From positions 876,999,594 to 877,063,593 of the forward strand of contig NC_081409.1 in NCBI RefSeq assembly GCF_030272615.1: a stretch of 64,000 nucleotides of DNA, in the 5' to 3' direction. The notes under the pieces were generated by a model. It had not been told where the DNA came from. It worked only from the letters and a program-made list of their open reading frames with translations, and ran no database searches. Positions 57,340-64,000 of this stretch are shown piece after piece (the stretch's first letter is position 1; each line of letters starts with the position of its first letter). Source of the stretch: Cryptomeria japonica (Eukaryota; Streptophyta; Pinopsida; Cupressales; Cupressaceae). The translations under genes and the position numbers were made by a program.

Positions 57340-59734
57340 ACACCAAGGAACCCTAGAGGATATCTTAAAACCCACTTATAATTTATGGAAATATTTTTGT
57401 TTTAAAGTAATTAAGTGAACATACAATTTCTCGCTTAAATATTAAGCTCAAACCTCAAGATTAGGTCAACTTGTCGATAGCCAACATTACACAAGCGGAA
57501 GACTAACACCTAAAACTTTGTCCAAATGAGGAGAAAGTTCTACCAAACCTTAGACGCATTCACATATGTGTTTAGGGCCACACAAGACCATCCTTGAAGA
57601 TGAAAATATTGAATCAACAAACATGACCAACTGTAAGGTCCTAAGTGTCACCATTGAGCTCCAACAAAACCCTAGTCACAAACGGATACCCACGAAACCA
57701 TCCTAACTCCATCAAAACCTTCTCAAGTTAGCTCTGAGGGTTACTACACACTGCTACCATCACAATGCATCCAAAAACTAGGCCAAGAACTCATGACCAA
57801 ACTAGGAGATGCCTAAGTCAACCTTCAACACTATACAATTCACATCTACGTTCATTTTAGAGAACAAATGGAAGTGTTCCTATGATATCAACATAATAAA
57901 TTAAGAATTTATAATCATACAAGATCGTACTTCATAGTTGATTCCAACACCAGTATCTACACTAATTTATATTAATTATATTTTCATTACATCATTCTCT
58001 AATTGGAGTGCTCATTTCATACATAATCAATGTTAGAATAATTGGTTCAATAAACAAATAATTACAATCTTACAAGAAAGAGAGAATGTGTAGGAACAAG
58101 TGTCAAGGAAGGTGGAAGAACTCTCTAAATTGATCACGATCCAAAACCACCAGTCCCCAATTATAGTTTGCAACACCACTTGACAAAGTGGAACCCTTAG
58201 ATCCACCCCACGATGCTCATGGAGATAGTCACAATTTTATAAAGGAAATGGCCAATGTTGATTCAACTTTTTAAATTGAATCAATAGAAAGTGAAATATA
58301 TGTTTTGAATTTTAAAATATGTAAACTAATAAAATGTATATTTTTTGTGTATTTTATGTTCGTAATTTAAAAAAATAAAAAATAAAAAATTGAATATAGT
58401 TTTTTATAAAGAAAACACTATAATTTAGTTGTTGATAAAATGTTGAAATTGAAGTTACACAAGGCATCACACTTTATATAGTAAATTTTACCCTTTTTTC
58501 TTCAATTTTATTTTTGTATATTGATAACCTAAAACTTAAGTGCATGGATATATTTTTTTCTATTTTTTATATTCATATAATTTTAAATAAGTTTGAAAAG
58601 TTGTGTGTACTGAAATATAACTCCTTCCATTTGGCATCACCTTTTTACTTAATTATTTATCCAAATTAGAAAAGAATTATATCATCTTAACATAGATTAT
58701 TTTCTCTAGTGTATCATATATTTTTCAAAAAAATAAATAAAATTTAGTATTTTTCCTTCACAAGATATTCAACCTTATATCTAAGTGTTGATGACCTACT
58801 TCCAATAAAAATAAAATATAAAATATAAAAAATCAGTTAAAATATTAAAACATATATATTTTGGAAAATTCACTTATAGATCTATAAAAGGGTATTTTTA
58901 CATTTTAAAAAAAAATATTATTTATAAAAGTAAGAGTTGTTGAAACATCAAGTTTTTCAAAAGAAAAGAAAAATCTGGTATTTAGATCCAAAGTGGTATA
59001 AAATATACATTTAGTAGACACTTCCAATTGGAAAAGTTTTGGCCCATATATAACTTAGCTATAATGAATCTCTATAGACCATATGTTTGACTAAAAATAA
59101 TTTTTAGTTAGAATTTACTTAAAATCACTTGTGTTGATAAGTTGGCCTGAAACGTGACATGGTTTTGTACTTTATCCCTATTATAAAAGAGAATGTGCAA
59201 AATATGGGAGGATGTGAAACTATGTAAAGAAGATGAATACAAGTGACTAAAATAGTAAAACAACAAATTAATAATCAACAGAACTGAGATAAGTAGTACA
59301 GATCTGAGAATGAAATCTTGATGTGCACCTATGACCAAAAATTGAGCTTGGATTGATAGGACCAGGGCGTTGTACACCTTGGTCTTAATGACTATGAAAA
59401 GCTGCAAACTGAAAATTAGAATTTTAAGACTATCTAGGCATTGTTCTGGGAATCTGGAGCACAATGAGGAGGACCAAGGTATGGGGGCCCCTAGTCCCTC
59501 AAAATCCAAGACCAATTTCTAAAGATGACTCTGCGTCTGTCTATTGAGAATTCCCAGAAATTGCTTGCTTTGACGAAAACCTATAACTGCACTTGCAAGC
59601 TAGAAAATGGTGTGTTTGTGGATATATAGGGTTTTTCCCTAATAAAACCACTTTTTTTTTTTTTCCACCTCCACAAATGGTTGATGTTGTACTAAAAATG
59701 TGTGTGTGCCCTAGAATCTTATGTTTTTGTAAGA
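57340..59734. other. AT-rich spacer with a CA-rich segment
   Basis: 57460-57870 is less AT-rich and built from CAA/CCA-rich text (AACCAACATG-like) with no clear frame. The rest is AT-rich. 59580-59650 has GGATATATAGGG and a T run of about 15. A long minus-strand frame at 59108-59515 shows no motif and is probably chance. Confidence 0.5.
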
Positions 59735-59740
59735 TTCCTA

Positions 59741-62072
59741 TGAGCTAAATGCAAACTAGAGTTCTACCCTATGTTTTGAGAAAATCTATAAAATGACTAT
59801 AATGTAAGTATTTTAAATCACCAATGCAATGGAAATCTAAAGAAATAATGCTAATATGAGAGCTAATATGATGTATATATGAAGCTCAATATAGAGACAT
59901 GAAAACAACATGAAATCATACCAAATCCTAAGGAAGAGGTACAATGCAATCAACAGTCAGTGATTTCCTTATCATTCTTCAATATCTTCTAAAGCTTCCA
60001 TAATTGATGAAAACTTGATTTATGAATGAATTTTTTGTTTGAGACTCCACACAAATCTGCTCTTTCACTTCACAAGGATCTCCTTTCAAATTACTAGATT
60101 AGGATCCTCAAATGAGAGAAAGAGAAGCTTTATATATGAAACCCTAATTTATAAATTTGATAATAGGCTAACTTTATAGAAATTGACATAAAGTGGGATT
60201 TGAACATTATAATACTATCAAATTAAGCTCCCTCAATTTGGGGAATTTTTTTTGAGACCGTGGTGGTGACCATCGTGGTCCTATCAACTTTTTTTTGAAT
60301 TTCTAGGGATGCGAGATACTGTTATTATAAATTCAAATCAAGTACGGCAGGTCAATCCAAGATGTGTAAATATGCAAAAAAATCCTTGAAGATTGAAATT
60401 AGAGCATTATTAGGATCAATATAAGATAAAATAAAAAGGGGTTCACCTAGGGTTAAGGGCCCAATTTTATAATTTGTGAATTGGTGAGAGAAGACTTTAG
60501 GTTGATGGTATGATGAAAGAATAAGGATCTAGTTAACTACTGAGAGAGGGGGTGAATCAGTAGATAGAAAAACTGATAAACTTTCACCTTACTCGGAAAT
60601 AACCTCTCAAGTAAACTTAGAAATTGATAAGTTAAACCACTGAACTATAAATGCAATATCTCTGTCAGAATAAAACTGTCAAGATAAACCAGCTGACTAT
60701 TACAATAGATAACAATAAACAACTTGAAACTCACAATCATCCAAATACTTTTACTGACATAAGTAAAACTTCATTTCATATTGGTGTTGGTTATCATGAC
60801 TTATCAAAGTGGATTAAGTAGTTAAGAAAATCAACCATAGAAAACATAACCACAAAAACATTCACCACTTGACACAATATTTTTGGCGTGGAAACCCAAA
60901 TGGGAAAAACCATGGTGAGATGAGACTCACAAGATAACTATCTGAACTCTTCTGAAGTTCACCCTATTAGGAGCCAAGCCTGTTAAAGCTTTTACAAAAA
61001 TTCATGTTAAGAACAAATCTTGTTAGGGACCACTCGGTTAAGGGATTGACTATAATGCCTTGTTAGAAGCAATACCCTGTGAGGAGTAACCTTTGTAAAG
61101 GATTTAGAATCCAAGCTAATGGATCACCTAGTTAGAGTATTTGAATAACACCAAGCTTGTTAGAGATTACCTGGTTAGGGGATTTTACTGTTGTAATTGT
61201 TAGAAAACAACGAGAGTTTGTTGATCTATTAGAATAGCACTTCACTTACTTATTCAGATCCTTTGCATGCTCCTATGTGCCTTTACTCAAACTACAAATA
61301 CATCATCTGGTTCGGCAACCACACACTCAATTCAACTTTGCCAACACTTCAACTAGAATAACTCATCGATCTTATAGACAAATCAATTAGGTCGGTAACA
61401 CAACAAAAACCTAATTCTCTCATAGAGATTACAAACAAGTCCATTCAGGTATGAACATTGGATTACATAACAATCTTTGCACATCATTCAAGAAAGCCTC
61501 GATCGCTTCTTGATCACCGCTTCATTGAACTCAATAACTCATCACACACTTTGTATTACATGCAATATACTTGCTCATTCCCTAGACAAAAACATTAACT
61601 CAACGCACCAAAAACTCTTGAAACTCCCTTCATACAATATGCATATGTGTCATAATCATTACCACTCATCATCAGATCATACACCAATATAACCAATTCA
61701 CCAAACTTAATCGGTTAGGGTTTATCAAATCAACAAGTAGGGTTTACCAGTTCAACTCTCCAATACTTAGCAATATCGGTTCACTCCTCAAACTTACCTA
61801 CCGGTTACAGTTCCTTTCACTTATCTCTTCCTACCGATTAGAAAACAACATTATCACAATAACATTACCAGTTTATTGACATCAATGACAACATAACAAA
61901 TCATTAATGCAATCTTCATGCAAATGCCAACATAGGTTTGATTAAATTAATAATTAAATGCCTAAAGAAGCCCTATAAATGCAAGATGCAATGGGACACA
62001 CTAGGGTAGGTGCTAACCTAAGTGTGGAATTTCACAACACTAATTTAGGGGTGTGAAATTTACAACACTACA
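59741..62072 (-). repeat. Solo LTR, TGTAGTGT type, carrying a nested LTR
   Basis: The minus strand begins TGTAGTGTTGTAAATTTC and ends TTTAGCTCA. TTCCT occurs at 59735-59739 (one base before the left end) and at 62073-62077, a likely target duplication. A minus-strand TATATAAAG box lies near 60130-60138. Without the nested copia LTR its length is about 0.93 kb. It resembles the LTR at 15687-16835 at both ends. Confidence 0.7.
60530..61932 (-). repeat. Solo LTR, copia-like, nested
   Basis: The minus strand starts TGTTGGCATTTGCATGAAG and ends near GTAGTTAACTA. It contains the C-rich CACCCCCTCTC end and the shared box (GGAAACCCAAATGGGAAAAA, 60891-60910). It is related to 10728-11903. No clean target duplication was seen (right flank TAGGT), so the left edge is approximate. 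Confidence 0.75.
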
Positions 62073-62077
62073 TTCCT

Positions 62078-62365
62078 TATCAATACAACATCACAAAAAT
62101 TCCCTCAAATCGCCATTTCAATAATCCAATAAAAATGGAGCATCATATTGTAAGGAAGTCAAGTAGTGAAACAACTTCCTACAGTAATCTTGAGAGGAGG
62201 GTAATGCAAAACTTTAATAGATCTTTACAACTATTATAGAAACTTAATAGAAATAAATATAAATAGTATCATGTATACCACAACACAATGACTTACATGG
62301 GGAAACCCTTTTGGGAGAAAAAACCTACACTCCAAAATTTGCCCAATATATTGGCATTTTAGTTG
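62078..62365 (-). repeat. LTR fragment, copia-like
   Basis: The minus strand carries GGTTTTTTCTCCCAAAAGGG followed by TTTCCCCATG (about 62295-62326), another version of the shared LTR box, in AT-rich context. Ends not resolved. Confidence 0.45.
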
Positions 62366-64000
62366 TTTGCATGTAGATCTAGATGATCTTCATTTACAAG
62401 ATGATTGTCACAATCCTATGTATGACTCAGTATCATGGTTTAGTGTGAGCTTGTGGAAATGATGTGGATTTACCATTGGTTGGTGGATGATCTTCTTTAG
62501 TGTTGCATATGTTTGGAGGAGTCCTTAGATCCTATTGTTGTAGAAGGGTCCTTCACATTTATAGGTTCACTTGAAGAAGATGGTGATATTCATGATATTT
62601 GGAGATGGTTGGAATCTTGGAGCCATGTAGGTCTCTTGGTCTTTGGTTGAGGTGTGGTTTATGGTTTCATTTGACATGTTATCATTGTTTGATATGATGG
62701 TTGTTATTATGTCATAGTACACTCTAGATTACATTATTAGAGTTATGACATGATATATTTATTTGATATGTTCATATAGAGCATTCTATCTCATAAGAGG
62801 TGATGGTTAGATCATGTTGTCATGTTTATGTTCCTGATTCTATGGTTAGAGCTTTGGCATTGGTATTGGTTGGTTCTCTTTGTATTGAGTACATGATAAT
62901 TTGCTTGATTACTTCAATGTGATGTATGTTGAATTTGGAGTTTGGCATGGATTGATTGATTATAGGTGATTATGGATACTTGGAGACATAGGCGAGGCTA
63001 TAGTTCTCTTTTCATGGGAGACATGTTGTTGAGATGGATACTGTTGATGGGGTTTTTAGTAGGAAAGTTTGAGGAGCCTACACCTTGGTTGGATGTGAGT
63101 CCAACATGGACCTATGAGGAGTTTGTTCTTGGATTAATCATGATGAATTGGATGCATCGAAGGAGCATTCTCATTTCCCACTCTTGGTCTACTTAGTGTT
63201 TTATCACTTAAGACGTATAGTCTATTGTTACTTTTAGGTGCATTATGATTTATGCTTTGGCTCTTCATGCATATGGATCTTGATTTGCAGTTGTTTGGTT
63301 TTAGGCAGTTCATTTGAGGAGTGTGTATGGCATGTTTATCTCTTTATGCTTTATGGTTCATTTATGATGGCAATCATTGATTTTGAGTATAGGAGATGGT
63401 GTTGGGCTTATTTCCTTGGATTGAGAATGTTATTTGTTTGATCTTCTTGGTTAGAGAGGCTTACATCCATGTTGATTACATGATATATATATATATATAT
63501 ATATTCTCTCATGTGATTGAATAGATGGATATTTTTTATGCTATTCTCTTTGGGGTTTTATGGAGGAGATCATACTTGACACAATTGGCATTTAGATTTG
63601 TATGTAGAAGGACATGCTATAAGTTTTGATTTGTAGTTTCTCTCTTTGGACTCGGTTATCTTCCTGGATATTTGGTTTCACATTACATTGGATTTGAGGT
63701 TTGCTTGGAGTTATGGTGATCACTAGTTTGTGGTCATGTTTTTTAATGTGGGAGATGACATGACAGTTCCTTTATCTCTTTCATCTGTTTGGTTGTGGAG
63801 AACATAGGAGAGAATTGGAGACTTTGGTGAGACTTGTACTTCTATATTGCTGGTTTACAAGTTATGCATATTGATGTGGATGTTCATTTATACTTCACGG
63901 TTATGATTAAACTTTCTATATGATGCTATTAGTGGATCTTTGGATGTATAAATCATTTTCAGATTTACATTACCTATGTAGTGGGAATTTCTAGATGTAT
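62366..64000. other. Unclassified TG-rich DNA
   Basis: Plus strand is rich in TTGG/GATGG/TTTATG phrases with no recognisable domain. The open stretches 62966-63196 and 63238-63441 are hydrophobic and Trp-rich and look like chance frames in TG-rich DNA. A pure (AT)11 microsatellite lies at 63483-63504. Confidence 0.5.
63483..63504. repeat. (AT)11 microsatellite
   Basis: Twenty-two bases of uninterrupted AT dinucleotide. Confidence 0.98.

Noticed and set aside
59108-59515. 135-codon minus-strand frame
   Set aside because: Hydrophobic low-complexity peptide, no start context or domain, in AT-rich spacer; probably chance.
62966-63441. Two Trp-rich plus-strand frames as a membrane protein
   Set aside because: TG-rich DNA yields such frames by composition; no motif and frames are short.

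Overview
The window looks like plant nuclear DNA made almost entirely of old, nested transposable elements. I see no intact host gene. The plant assignment rests on a LINE with the plant-type order DUF4283/CCHC knuckle, endonuclease, RT, zf-RVT, RNase H; on copia and gypsy LTR elements with plant primer sites (initiator tRNA-Met, nuclear tRNA-Trp); and on AT-rich spacers. The many old, broken LTR elements would suit a gymnosperm, but that is a weak inference.

Layout. 1-4920: 3' part of a copia-like element (gag knuckle, no pol, 3.04-kb LTR), ending inside a gypsy RNase H domain. 4921-8060: gypsy-1 pol remnant (RNase H tail upstream of RT, then RT, RNase H, integrase), followed by noncoding DNA and an array of short imperfect palindromes around a TATA box (9.1-10.4 kb). 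10.46-15.29 kb: a decayed long reading frame of unknown function, split by a solo LTR. 15.69-19.80 kb: a minus-strand LTR element (LTR, polypurine tract, decayed ORF), split by a solo LTR that carries a 41-bp minisatellite. 19819-33590: gypsy-2, a chromovirus-like gag-pol with an iMet primer site. Its integrase gene is cut by a complete LTR element lacking RT (24048-32809, target duplication GAATG). 34539-37334: a young 2.8-kb non-autonomous LTR element, minus strand. 38822-46040: a copia LTR cut by gypsy-3, whose 1.4-kb LTR (itself split by a solo LTR) is followed by a primer site that appears to match 40 nt of tRNA-Trp. 48719-54878: a complete LINE, minus strand, with a 10-bp target duplication. 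54.9-59.7 kb: AT-rich spacer with one small signal-peptide-like ORF. 59.74-62.07 kb: a gypsy-type solo LTR with a copia solo LTR nested in it. 62.1-64 kb: an LTR fragment and unclassified TG-rich DNA.

Most boundaries are fixed by matching target duplications read directly (tgatt/tgatc, ATGAC, GAATG, ctcca/ctccg, GGTTA, CTTTC, TTCCT, tcataaatcc). All coding regions carry stops and frameshifts, so none is expected to make a full protein. Several elements are reduced to solo LTRs, the usual product of LTR-LTR recombination. tRNA matches, family names and identity estimates come from memory and reading by eye.
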